From: Clitoria ternatea
Taxonomy: Eukaryota > Streptophyta > Magnoliopsida > Fabales > Fabaceae
Assembly: GCA_037962975.1 (NCBI GenBank)
Contig: CM075670.1
Span: 154,570,501 to 154,634,500, forward strand
Direction of reading: 5' to 3'
DNA length: 64,000 bases
Below the pieces are notes generated by a model. That model was not told the DNA's origin. It saw only the letters and a list, made by a program, of their open reading frames with translations, and did no database searches. Positions 11,266 through 21,076 of this stretch are shown here, piece by piece. The stretch's first letter is position 1. Every line of letters starts with the position of its first letter. A program made the position numbers and the translations under genes.

Positions 11266-11856
11266 TCAAGTTAGAGAACTCTTGTAGGTAGTTTGAGGTA
11301 ATGTTCCTTTAGGAACCCATACTTTTCTCACAACCTTTGGCCCTCGTTTTCTAACATTACAATTAGATGCATTATGTCCTTTAAAATAGCAATGATTACA
11401 TTTCATGAAAGGTGATGAAGTTTTACTAGGTGGTATAAAGAAGTTCTTATAATTCTTTTGTTTCTTAACGGCATTGAAACCTAAACCCGTTTTATCAAAC
11501 ATACATCGTTGTTTACCAAGTAAAACATTTAAGTTGTCTCTACCATTTGTAAATTTGTCTAGAGTTCTATTCAAGTCCAAAACCTTAGTTTCTAGCATGT
11601 CACATTTCTTTACAAATTCACAAGGTTTAGTCCTAGAGCATGCTTGAACATTTACTAACTCATTTTTCAAACATTCATTTTCTTTACAAACTTCCATAAG
11701 ATGCATCTCAAGAGTGTCAATGGTTTTTCTAGATAATTTATGCTTATTAGACACTTTCATAAGTTTATCATACAATTCTTCAAGAGCATCAAGTAGTTCT
11801 TCCTTATCTAAGTCATGAAAGTTTACCTCATCTTCTTCATCTTGGTGATTGGCCAT
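11266..11856 (-). pseudogene. Sirevirus gag C-terminal and protease-proximal segment with CCHC-like knuckle
   Basis: 196 codons. It starts MANHQDEEDEVNFHDLDKEE, is charged and heptad-like through the middle (ELYDKLMKVSNKHKLSRKTI) and carries a second zinc-knuckle-like motif, CNHCYFKGHNASNC. It joins the upstream gag segment after a one-base frame change near 11930 and is cut off from the protease by a stop at 11266. Sirevirus gags are often extended in this way. Confidence 0.72.
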
Positions 11857-11911
11857 AAGACAGAGGTTCGCTTCTTCATTTTCCGAATCGTCCGAGCTAC
11901 TTATCTCATTT

Positions 11912-12898
11912 TCATCCCATACGATATATGCTTTTCTCCTTTTTTTCTTTCTTTGTTTTCTTCTTTAGGTTTGGACAATCTATCTTGAAGTGTCCTTCCT
12001 TTCCACATTCAAAGCAAGTAGGTGAAGTAGAATTTTCTTTAGGATTAGATTTCTTACCTTGTGATTTGAAGTTCCTTTGGAAGCGTTTGCTCTTCATAAG
12101 CTTTCCAAAACGTTTCACGAATAGGCTTAACTCTTTATCCTCATCAAGATCACTCTCGGATTCATCTTCAACAGTTGAGGTGGCTTTGAGAGCTAGCCCT
12201 TTCTTCTTAGAGACTTTTTCTTCTTCCTCCGCTTGTTTCAAGTCTTTCAATTCTTGTTCTTGTTCTTGGAGTTTACCAAACAAAGTGGCAAAAGACATAT
12301 GATTTATATTGGGAGATTGTTTGATGGCCGTAACAAGAGGTTGCCATTCCTTAGTAAGACTTTTTAGAACTTTGTGGATAAGTTCCTTTTTAGTATAAGA
12401 TTTACCAAGTGTAATAAGAAGATTAATAATCAAAGTAAATCTCTTTTGAAGTTCTAAAATAGATTCATTGGAATTCATTCTAAAACTTTCACATTGACTA
12501 GTTAAAGTAATAATCTTAGAGTCCTTAACATCACTAGTTCCTTCATGAGTTACTTGAAGGGTATCCCACATATCCTTAGTAGATTTACATGTAACTACTC
12601 TAAAGAACTCATCGGGACCTAAGGCTAAAGTGATAAAATTTTTTGCTTTGTAATTATATTGTACTTTCTTCTCTTCCTCACTAGTCCAATCATCCATAGG
12701 TTTTTCAACTTGTTTATCATTAACAGTATGCATAGGTACAAAAGGACCATTTTCAATAGCATTCCATACTTTCAAGTCAATTGATTGCATAAAAATTTTC
12801 ATCTTTGCTTTCCAAAAAGTGTAGCCCTCACCATTGAAAGCAGGAGGTCTATTTGTGGCACTACCCTCGGGAAAAAGGTTTGGAGAATTTGAGGCCAT
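11912..12898 (-). pseudogene. Sirevirus gag (UBN2-type) with CCHC zinc knuckle
   Basis: The ATG at 12898 (MASNSPNLFPEGSATNRPPA) is the likely start. The open frame extends to 12964, but that part overlaps the primer binding site and LTR edge. It contains FNGEGYTFWKAKMKIFMQSI, KDMWDTLQVTHEGT and KVLKSLTKEWQPLVTAIKQS, the UBN2-like gag typical of copia elements. A CX2CX4HX4C knuckle follows (CFECGKEGHFKIDC). The frame closes early at 11912 because of a frame change; the other frame continues into the 11856 segment. Confidence 0.85.
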
Positions 12899-12940
12899 TT
12901 GTTCTCTTGAAGCTGTTAAGCTTGATCTACCAAGAGTCAA

Positions 12941-12952
12941 GCTCTGATACCA
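12941..12952 (-). other. Sirevirus primer binding site (initiator tRNA-Met type)
   Basis: The minus strand reads TGGTATCAGAGC, the complement of the 3' end of plant initiator tRNA-Met, starting two bases after the inferred LTR end. It primes minus-strand DNA synthesis. Confidence 0.9.
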
Positions 12953-13843
12953 CTTGTTAACCAAGTGGCCTCAATTACTCAAAGGGGGGATGAATTGAGT
13001 ATTAAAAATTTTACTTTGAATGCTTTTGAAATTGATTCTTTAGTTATTATGTTTATTGAAGATGATAAGCTTAATGGCAAGTGATAACAAATTATGCACA
13101 AGTCAAGATAATAAGTACAAAAAAAATCTAAGTAATAATCAAGATATAGAATCAAGTTAACCACAAAGCAATTTATGAGATTTTTTAGAAAGATTAATAA
13201 AAGAGTGTTACTTAAAGTCAAGTTCAACAATGTTAATCAAAACAGTTTGCAACTTAGTATAACATGCACTTAGTTCAAGTTAATGAAACAATGAATCAAG
13301 CAAGCAACTTAAGTGCATAAATTAAATGAGTTTAGGGAAGAGAGATTTGCAAACCGATATATGGGAGTTCCACCACGCCGGTGTACGTCTCGCCTCTAAG
13401 CAACCCACTTAGAGGATTTCCATTATTGTAGATTAGAGATACAACTTTGAGCAACTGCGACTTCTTACTGTCCCACACTCAAGAATCCAATCCTCACAAG
13501 TACAAGGGCACCCCATCCAATCTCTCAATCTCACAATTTACAAGGTTGAAACCCCAACCCAAAGATTCTAAGATGTTTGGTGTTTGAGCATACAAGGAAA
13601 CTCTCCAATAGAGTGGATATACAAGTTAAAGCTTTCACAAAGTAATAACTCTCAAAGAGAGGATATGCGAAATAAGTACACAATATAATTTCCCCACAAA
13701 TTAACTCTCAAAAAATAACTTCAAGAAATATGTCAATCAAAGAATAAAGAGAGCAAGAAGAATGAGCAAGAGAATGGAGGGGGAAGAAAGCAAATGGAAA
13801 TGCTTCAAATGCTTTGGTACGAATTGCAACCTCCTGCATCCTT

Positions 13844-13852
13844 CTATTTATA
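13844..13852 (-). promoter_or_regulatory. TATA box of the Sirevirus LTR
   Basis: The minus strand reads TATAAATAG within GCCTATAAATAGAAGG. Transcription would start about 30 bases further left, near 13815. It lies about 780 bp inside the LTR, a usual distance for a long U3. Confidence 0.7.
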
Positions 13853-14043
13853 GGCGTATACTGCATGGTCCTTGGCCTTTTAAAAAATTCTTTCAGCATG
13901 GTAAATGACATAGTGGAGCATGGCTTTGCTAATTAAATTTGTCGTAGTGCGATCTGTGTTTTCCATGTGCGATTCCAGGTTGTCCAACATTCAGCTTCAA
14001 TTTCAAACAGAATGAATCTTTGCAATTTTAGACACTGCCAGGC

Positions 14044-14382
14044 GTATGAATCGATTCGTGTTAGGATTGAATCGATTCATTTGATAAAAATCACATATCT
14101 GGGCACATCATCACGTGTAAATCGATTCAACAAGGTGAAGGAATCGATTCATGTTATAAAATTCATATCCTTGGCATTTGCAAAATGAGTGAATCGATTC
14201 ATGGAAACTAAAGATTCGATTCATGCTTGAATTTTGAAGTTCCTGGGTCAAGAAATACGTGTGAATCGATTCACACATAGAGGGAATCAATTCATGCTAT
14301 GCAAAATTCAATTCAGGGCCTTTCTTCACGTATGAATCAATTCATGTGGCCTTGTGTTGCTTCATGAATCGATTCATGCACC
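14044..14382. repeat. Cluster of about ten GAATCGATTC palindromes in the Sirevirus U3
   Basis: The perfect or near-perfect palindrome TGAATCGATTCA (or one-base variants such as GAATCAATTC) occurs near 14046, 14069, 14117, 14141, 14192, 14214, 14263, 14286, 14333 and 14365. Spacing is 20-50 bp. The cluster is upstream of the TATA box, where enhancers are expected. Confidence 0.85.
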
Positions 14383-14628
14383 TGTTGCATGAATTCTTGC
14401 ACTTTGTTTTACCCTTTTTAATATTTGATGAGTCATGGCTTCAATCCTTTGATCCTTAGGCAGTTTGATGATTGTATTTTACTTGTTTTAGACCTCTATA
14501 AGTACCTTGAATCACTTCGTTGGAGTTCATCAATTTTCCATTATCAAACATAATTATTTCATCCATAATTATATATGTTTGATCTTGTTTCTTCATTTGT
14601 TGTCTCATTATCAAAACCTACATCAACA

Positions 14629-14758
14629 TATAAATACACTACTATATAACAAAGATAAAGCTAAATAAAATACAAAACAAAAATAAGTGGTTCAATCTAG
14701 AAATGGTCCAAAGATTGTTGATATTATTTAAAATTCCCTGCCAATGGTGCCATTAACT
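14629..14758 (-). other. ATH-1 leader with primer binding site
   Basis: Between the Sirevirus LTR end and the ATH-1 LTR. At 14734-14752 the minus strand reads TGGCACCATTGGCAGGGAA, a variant of the Athila primer site seen intact in ATH-2 (39639-39656). The adjoining plus-strand TGATCATT at 14759 would be the LTR edge. The element's internal region would run left but is interrupted by the Sirevirus insertion. Confidence 0.6.
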
Positions 14759-15139
14759 TGATCATTATCATCGGATGATGAAATTCTTGACAAGCACACC
14801 GATCGTTAAAATATAGTATATTTAATCGTACCATAGGGATTGAGGTAATTACCACAACCAAGGACTAATACTAGCTGAACTAAACCATAATTGAAAAGAA
14901 TTCATAATATTTTTGTCTTTTTTGAATTTGATGTTTTATATTTTAAAGTAACGTGCACACAGCTACGATGTAAAATAAAGAATATGAGCAAGTTAGGATC
15001 ACTTCAGCATTTAATTTCATTCTAACTCATGCAATTGAGCTTCAACTCCAATGAAAAACATGTTATAGATACCATAGATGGTTAACCCCTAATCCCTTAG
15101 GTGATTAACACTAGTTCCTTGCATTTAAACCTTAATCTC
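14759..15139 (-). repeat. ATH-1: Athila-like LTR, inner (U5-side) part
   Basis: The LTR starts TGATCATTATC next to its primer site and holds the stretch GACAAGCACACCGATCGTT, followed by a region like those found in many Athila-type LTRs. It is broken at 15139 by ATH-2; bases 15135-15139 (ATCTC) are the target site copied at 41252-41256, after which the LTR resumes. Confidence 0.6.
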
Positions 15140-16727
15140 TGATGAAGTATTTTTCATATATTGGAATGAAGAGTTCAATGAAAGAGAATCAAGTTTGTAT
15201 AATATGAACTCAATGGAATGCTTGTGCCAAGTTTAAACACAGAAGTTGTAATACAGTATAGTTGTCATTCCACTGGGGAGATGTTAGAATGAAGATCTTA
15301 GTTTTGAATTGATTAGACAGGAGGTTCTTGTTTTGTTTTGTTGTGAATGATGTTGAATGAAAAAGTGAATAACTAATAAAATTTGCAAAAGATACAGTGA
15401 ATGGTTTTTGAGAGAAATCAATTTTGTAAAACAGGGATTGGCTTCATCACATCTTCACCTTCTGTAAGCTGTATAAGTTTTTATATAAGTAAATCAAAAA
15501 GATAATTTCTACGTTACAATCACAGTCATTTGTATCGATCCCTCGACTACAAAATTCATAAGAATGATTTCAAACCGCTGATCCCTCAGTCACTTTGAAA
15601 TCATCCCAACATTATCGATCGATTGTTTTGACGTTTATTGCGTTAGATGCCATCCCTGGCTACCTACTCACAATAAGTATTTCTTTCAGATCTGCTTTCA
15701 AAAGTCACTTCCCAGCATACTTGAGAAAACTTAAAACAAGAAAATAGTGATCAAGTACTTTCAGGCATTAAACGCAGAAGGAAATTCAGAAACTTATCAA
15801 ATCTCATTACTAAATAAAAACTTACAACAGCATTACTTCAGTGTTGAATGGATTATAGCCAATCCCATAAGGGAGTTTAGTTACTCATGCCTTGAATTTT
15901 CACCTTCAAAATATGAATACAGAAAATAATGGAAAAGGTTAGATTGTGAGGGAAATACAGGGGATAAATCTGATGCTTGATGTCCTATTTTCTGCTTGAT
16001 TTATAGGAGTTATGGTTCAGCTTCCCTAGCCACTTGCATAAACCCCATGAAGGAATATTCGGAGACATGCAGAAACACGAGAAAATGGTTGAGTTGGCAT
16101 CGCACCATTGGTGAATATTAAATTAAAAATCCCATACTGCATGAGTCACGCTTGAGCTTGATGGTCACGCTCAAGCGTGGAAGGTCCTGATGCTCACTGT
16201 TTGCTTCTCGCTTAAGCTGAGAATAGCCACGCTTAAGCATGTGATTGTTGTGCAAAATGTTCAACTCACGCTCAAGACACGCTCAGCCTCGCTCAAGCGC
16301 GTTCAGGTTCACGCTTGAGCATCCCCTTCTCACGCTCAAGCATGGGGAGGGGGTCTGATGCTACTTGCTTTCTTTTAATCCATGCCCAGGGTCACGCTTA
16401 AGCGAGCTCGGGCCCGCGCTTAAGCGTGACATGCTGTTGTTGTGTTCTTCAATTTCGCTTAAGCGCAAGGGCAGCGTAGGCTTTCTGTTTCTTCCACGCT
16501 CAAGCATGCAATGTGCCAGGCTCAAGCGTCCTTGCTTGATGCTCTGGTGCTTCTTGATTTCTTCAAGGCTTTTGATAACTTTTTCACTGATTTTGATAAT
16601 TCAAGATTCTTTACACAATACACTAATTATAATCAAAATAATGCTCAATTATTACTAAATCAGTTAAGTTCCTTTCAAAAATGAGTTTAATTGAAGCATG
16701 AAATCAGTGCAAAATAAGCACTTATCA
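15140..16727 (-). repeat. ATH-2 3' LTR (1,588 bp)
   Basis: Plus-strand ends are TGATGAAGTATT and AAGCACTTATCA. A minus-strand TATA-like CTATAAAT is at 15999-16006, which makes 16007-16727 the U3. The U3 carries at least a dozen CGCTTAAGCG or CGCTCAAGCG motifs (16145-16530). Compared with 39663-41251 I count about 46 substitutions and one single-base indel. Confidence 0.95.
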
Positions 16728-16742
16728 AACTCTCCCCAACCT
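16728..16742 (-). other. ATH-2 polypurine tract
   Basis: The minus strand reads GGTTGGGGAGAGTT directly before the 3' LTR start. It is the expected primer for plus-strand synthesis. Confidence 0.75.
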
Positions 16743-18017
16743 AGATTTTTGCTTGTCCTCAAGTAAAAGAAGTTTTGAAAAGGGAATCAAGCATTCAATA
16801 AGATCAGCTTCTGTTGCAGACAAAATTTTAAAAGACAATAATCTGAGTTTATGTTTAGGCAAATGGTCTCCTTAATACCAATTCTTTAAAATGTAATGCA
16901 CCCTTAATTTAGTTCATAAAGCAGGTAACCGATTGCTGTAAGAATAAAGAACTCTCATTATTTCTCACCAGGTAGGTGTGTTGCACATTCATCATGAGAA
17001 CTGCCTAATTAACATTGTCGGTCATTTCCAATCCAAATCAATTCATAAGATAAGTAGGGATCAAAAGGTCTTTTCAAGGTTGTAATGAGGCTGGGCTATC
17101 AAGAATTCTTGGTTTTTCTTAAGTTCAAAGTGCATGCATTGAGAAGAAGAAGAGCATATGTTCTAAGTTTTTTTCAAACTTTTGTGAGGCTTCTTCTTTT
17201 GTGCAACTGAATTCTTTGTTCTTTTTCTAGTTCTTTGTTTTGGAGAACTTTTATTTCTTTTCAGCCTCAGTTTCTTTTATCACCTTTCGAAAAAAATTGT
17301 TTTATGCTCTTTTCACAAAATTTTGAAGCATGCTGGTAAGGTGAGATTTTCTCATGCTTGGTTTAGGGTGTTCGAATAAAATTTTTGGCTCAAAATGGCT
17401 ACAAAGGTTAGAATATTTTTAAAGGGTAGCTTTTTGGCTCTGAGCATATTTTTATTTTCAAAATTGCCTTTGTCATTTCCCTGCTTAATTTCTTATAAAC
17501 TGTTAATCAAAAAAAAATCAGGCAATGCTTATTGGACAAATTCTCATGAGACTCTCACTGTTTAGATTTCTCACTTCTCACCAGGATATAAGGCTATTTC
17601 CATATTCTAACAGAAAAGGGTTCAAGCATGTAAACAATCAAGAGTACATTCATTTCATTTCCTTGGTTCTTAACTCAGCCATTTTGTCCTTTTAAATTCA
17701 GTGTTACTGTCTAAAATTATTTTGCTGCTTAGAAACTTTTTCTTTTAAAAAGTTAAATCTTGGTTGGGTTTTTCAAAAATGTTATAGTTGCAAGCATTAA
17801 AATAAACAACAAAACAAAACAACAAAATATATCACAAACAATTTCAAAGCATGCTGCAGTAATATCAACTAAAAGAATTCAAAGAAAAACTATATAATGT
17901 CAGTTAGAAAGAAAACTTAAAGTAGCAAATTAAACCAATTAAAAACTGAAGCATTAAAATTCATCACTCATCCTCAGAGGAATCTTCTTCTTCTCCTTGG
18001 TTTCTTTCTGGAGGTTG
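16743..18017 (-). other. ATH-2 3' untranslated region, no gene seen
   Basis: A+T-rich and T-rich sequence between the env-position ORF and the polypurine tract. No open frame with recognisable content, no tandem repeat and no RNA gene could be seen. Confidence 0.6.
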
Positions 18018-18665
18018 CTATGAGGAAGGTCCTGGCCTCTCTTGTGCAGTCTCACCCCCTCCCACAAAAGGAGGCCTGTCCCCAGGCCAAGCAATGAGAG
18101 CTTCAAATTGGGCGGGGTGCATCCAAGGATTGGGTTGTCCTACAAGGATGCTGTGATATAGGCCATTATGAATATGCATCAAACCTCTATGATCAGCATT
18201 TTTCTGTGCCAGAAGGTGGCTGAATTGGATTTTCAAGAGGTGAATGCCGTGTAAAATCATGGTGGTTTCTGTGCTGAGAGGCGGAGGGGTAGGTTCTGGT
18301 CCTGCCTGTGGCTGTTGCTGGGCTTCATGTGTGCTGCAGAATCGCTCGATGAAGCATTTATCTATAGATGGCCTGATAGGTTTGAGGTCTTGAAACTCAA
18401 TCCCATGTGCTGCACAAAAGTCAGTAATAAAATCAGGGAATCCCAGACTTCCTTTTACCTTCTGGCCTGCCTGAGAATATTTTTGGTCAGCAACCACAAA
18501 TTTGTGAATTTCATCAGAGAGTATTTGGGCCAGATCAATGGAAATGTCATCTTGTAAAATGCAGTATAATAAATAACACCTTCTGAAAATTAGATCAGAC
18601 ACATGGGCATTAGGTATTATATTAGCAAGCAAAAAGGACGTCCATACTTGAGAGATGGAGGTCAT
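18018..18665 (-). pseudogene. ATH-2 env-position ORF, C-terminal half (putative plant transposon protein domain)
   Basis: 215 codons in the same frame as the segment at 19217-18672, separated from it only by a TGA (18672-18674). It continues the plant transposon protein family (PF20167-like) with SQVWTSFLLANIIPNAHVSD, LIFRRCYLLYCILQDDISID and a proline- and glutamine-rich tail. Athila elements carry an ORF here, sometimes called env-like. I see no signal peptide or clear transmembrane segment, so an envelope role is not supported. The function is unknown. Confidence 0.7.
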
Positions 18666-18671
18666 GTCTTT

Positions 18672-19206
18672 TCATAGAACCCACAGTGGGTTCTCTCCTT
18701 TCCCCCTCTGAAAGTGATGCCCTGGAATACATATGGCTGCTTCAAGACCATTCGTGGCAATGAGTTGGTTTCTTGCAAGCATGGCAGCATATTCACATAT
18801 TTCTCCTTCTCCTAGGTTCATAATGCTTCCTAAGTAAAAATTGATTTCTTCTCTATCATAGGAGAGCCAAGTTCGCCTCACATAAGTCTTTCTATCTCCT
18901 GCTCCATCCCTTGTCCAAGCATTAGCATAGAACTCTCTGACAATTTCTGGGTCATACTTGTCTCTTGGGTAGCATATCTTCAACCAATTTCTCCTCCGTA
19001 TAACTTGCATAAAGTCATCACAATCGTTCTGGTATGAAGGTCCAATTGGAGATGTCCTCATAATGTTTACTCTTTTCCTTGTTTCTAAATTTTGGGGCAT
19101 TGTCTTGGTCATTTGTGCATTGCCTCTTTCCTTTATTTCTTCTGGAACTTCTTGCTGTTGAAGTGGTTGGAGGGGGATTAGGTGCAGTCTGCTTAGTTCG
19201 TGCCAT
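18672..19206 (-). pseudogene. ATH-2 env-position ORF, N-terminal half, starting MARTKQTA
   Basis: The ATG at 19206 directly follows a splice-acceptor-like sequence (TTGATATACAG), which favours it over the upstream in-frame ATG at 19239. The protein starts MARTKQTAPNPPPTTSTARS, whose first eight residues equal the start of histone H3. The frame from this ATG stops near 19018. A second frame, open from 19217, carries the rest (FMQVIRRRNWLKICYPRDKY, then VREFYANAW and TYVRRTWLSYDREEINFYLG), so there is a frameshift near 19020-19060. The latter blocks match the plant transposon protein domain seen in Athila-type elements. Confidence 0.68.
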
Positions 19207-19239
19207 CTGTATATCAAGGAAAAGAATGTAGTGTGACAT

Positions 19240-20093
19240 TACATGTGCATAATCCTCTCAACAAGATAACAGAGCATTTTTAGTCCTAAGGCTAAGCATT
19301 AAGGAGAGCTACTTTGTACTAAGTATGCTTGCTATGTATCATGCAAAACAAATGCTTTTCAGGATTTTTCACGAACACTTAACATGCATTACAAAGTAGT
19401 AAAAGCATAATAGTACCAATTTCTTTTCTAAACATCCCAGAAAATTAATCAACTTCAGATCATATAGGCATACAGTAGGACTGAAAAGAAAATGGTTACA
19501 GAGTTCAATGCATGCATTCTGAAAAGGAGTCTCATTTCTCATATGATGTGATTAAAAAGAAAGAGAGAGTCTAGTGGTCACCTGAGAGAAGCAGAGAGTG
19601 GTGCAGAAGAAAGAAAATATACTTAGTTTCAATGAAAATGCAGTAAAATGTACCTTGTGAAATGAGAGGGTAAGGAACAATTGATGAGAGGGGATGGTCG
19701 GTTACAAAACTTGTAGAGTCAGGAGAGGTAATGGACGTTTATTTGAGTGGAAGAGTTAATGGTCAGTTACAAAATATTCTATTTATTAGCATCAGGGGCC
19801 ATTTTGAATTTCTCGCTCGAGCGTAGGAATATCACGCTTAAGCGTGATCGACCAATGGTTGTACATTTGAGTGTTTAAATTCGTCTCGCTTAGGCGCTCT
19901 CATTGCTCGCTTAAGCGTGCATGCCTTGATGCAGTATGTACTTCCTCGCTTAAGCGGATTGTCATTCGCCCAAGCGAATATAAATGAAAATCTAATCAGT
20001 TGTTTGCACGCATAAGCGTGTGTCTGTCACGCTTGAGCGTGATATTCACAATTGGTACCTGATGCTTCTCGCTTAAACGTGAAGTATTCTTTC
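19240..20093 (-). other. ATH-2 region upstream of the env-position ORF, with CTTAAG palindromes; no gene
   Basis: Non-coding part of ATH-2, left of the TAT-1 insertion. From 19812 to 20085 it has about ten CGCTTAAGCG-type motifs, a cluster that resumes on the other side of TAT-1 at 33628-33890. The final five bases, CTTTC (20089-20093), are the TAT-1 target duplication. Confidence 0.75.
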
Positions 20094-20212
20094 TGATCCG
20101 GTCCTAACACCGGCCCCCAAGAGCATGGCTTTAATGCTTTGCCAGATCAGCATTTTGAACAAGAGGAGTACGCGATTGAGCACATTATAATCACTTCTAT
20201 ACGGAGTACATA

Positions 20213-20370
20213 CCGCCAGGGCAGGTAACTCCGCCAAGGCATGTTACTCCGCCAAGGAACATAACCCCGCCAAGGCACATTACACTACCAAGGCACCTTA
20301 CTCCGCCAAGGCATGTTACTCCGCCAAGGAACGTAACCCCGCCAAAGTTGTTACTCTGCCAAGCCATAAA
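20213..20370 (+). repeat. U3 short repeats (CCGCCAAGG units) in the TAT-1 LTR
   Basis: About nine degenerate 16-20 bp units of the form CTCCGCCAAGGCATGTTA, upstream of the TATA box. The same units are in the right LTR at 32823-32980. By position they may act as enhancer modules; this is inferred. Confidence 0.8.
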
Positions 20371-20654
20371 CTCAATATTGGCGGAATACTGAATTTCCCA
20401 CACTGCGTAGCGAGCCCATACTCACAACCCCGGCACGAGATTGACTCTGTCTTGAGAGGTTAATAATGGGAATCACGCTGTCACGCATAAAGGGAAATAA
20501 CAATAAAATATTAAAGCACTAACGCTTTCCAGACAAGTGGTGATACCTACTACAATAATGGTGCATGTAAACGGCGTAAGGACCCACCACCTTTTCAGCA
20601 TTATGCCTGAAGACAAGGAGCGGGTCCTACCAATAATGGAGCACCAGTAACAGG

Positions 20655-20662
20655 TATATAAA
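20655..20662 (+). promoter_or_regulatory. TATA box of the TAT-1 LTR
   Basis: TATATAAA in the context GGTATATAAACC. Transcription would start near 20690. The same sequence is in the 3' LTR at about 33265-33272. Confidence 0.7.
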
Positions 20663-21012
20663 CCTCTCTCGAAAAGGTATAAGGGATCTTTTTTCCCATT
20701 CTCTGAACCTTACACTCTCTTACTTGTATAATTCTCTCTGACTGTATTTCTAAGTCTCTAAGTATTCTGAAATATTGACTTGAGCGTCGGAGAACGATTG
20801 CAGGTACCACCCCCAATCGGGTCAAGGCAACGTAGATCCCGTCAGGCGGACTATGACACCGCCCCAGAGTACATTGCACTCCGCCTCAACTTACAAAGAC
20901 TCTCCGTATTTACATTTATACGCACATTGCTTTGTATCAAAAACACATTTATATGTATATTTTGAGTTGTTCTACAAGCATACTTCTACACCCCCTGTAA
21001 AGAACAGTTCAT

Positions 21013-21031
21013 TGGCACGCCCAGTGGGACC
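21013..21031 (+). other. TAT-1 primer binding site
   Basis: TGGCACGCCCAGTGGGACC begins two bases after the LTR. It is of the type found in Tat and Ogre elements, which use a tRNA-Arg-like primer; I cannot verify which tRNA here. Confidence 0.75.
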
Positions 21032-21076
21032 TGTAAACTTGGTAATCCCACAATCTTTGATCAATCTTCATCATCA

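Larger units (their letters stand above)
7508..14628 (-). mobile_element. SIRE: Sirevirus-type Ty1/copia retrotransposon, decayed, 3' LTR outside the window
   Basis: On the minus strand the order is 5' LTR (14628-12955), primer binding site (12952-12941), gag with a CCHC knuckle, protease, integrase, reverse transcriptase, RNase H and a run of polypurine tracts. That domain order defines Ty1/copia. Repeated GGGGGAG-type tracts, one next to TTGATGATGCCAAAGGGGGA, are a Sirevirus trait. The 3' LTR should follow the tracts but the CACTA begins instead, so it is displaced beyond base 1. Coding parts carry several stops and frameshifts. Confidence 0.88.
12955..14628 (-). repeat. Sirevirus 5' LTR (1,674 bp)
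   Basis: In element direction it starts TGTTGATGTAGG at 14628 and ends GGTTAACA at 12955, with TG...CA ends. The inner edge is fixed by the primer binding site. The outer edge is inferred from the TG start. No second copy is in the window, so the ends were not confirmed by an LTR alignment. U3 is about 13853-14628; R and U5 run to 12955 and hold no gene. Confidence 0.78.
20094..21011 (+). repeat. TAT-1 5' LTR (918 bp)
   Basis: TG...CA ends, with 5-bp duplication CTTTC outside. Nine differences from the right copy, all transitions. TATATAAA at 20655-20662 is the likely TATA box, so U3 is about 20094-20690. U3 holds short repeats based on CCGCCAAGG (20213-20370). Confidence 0.96.

Noticed and set aside
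18672..19206. MARTKQTA as part of a histone H3 gene fragment
   Set aside because: Only eight residues match; the following residues and the domain downstream are those of the plant transposon protein family.
18018..19206. A true retroviral envelope gene in ATH-2
   Set aside because: No signal peptide, transmembrane segment or cleavage site is visible; only the position is env-like.
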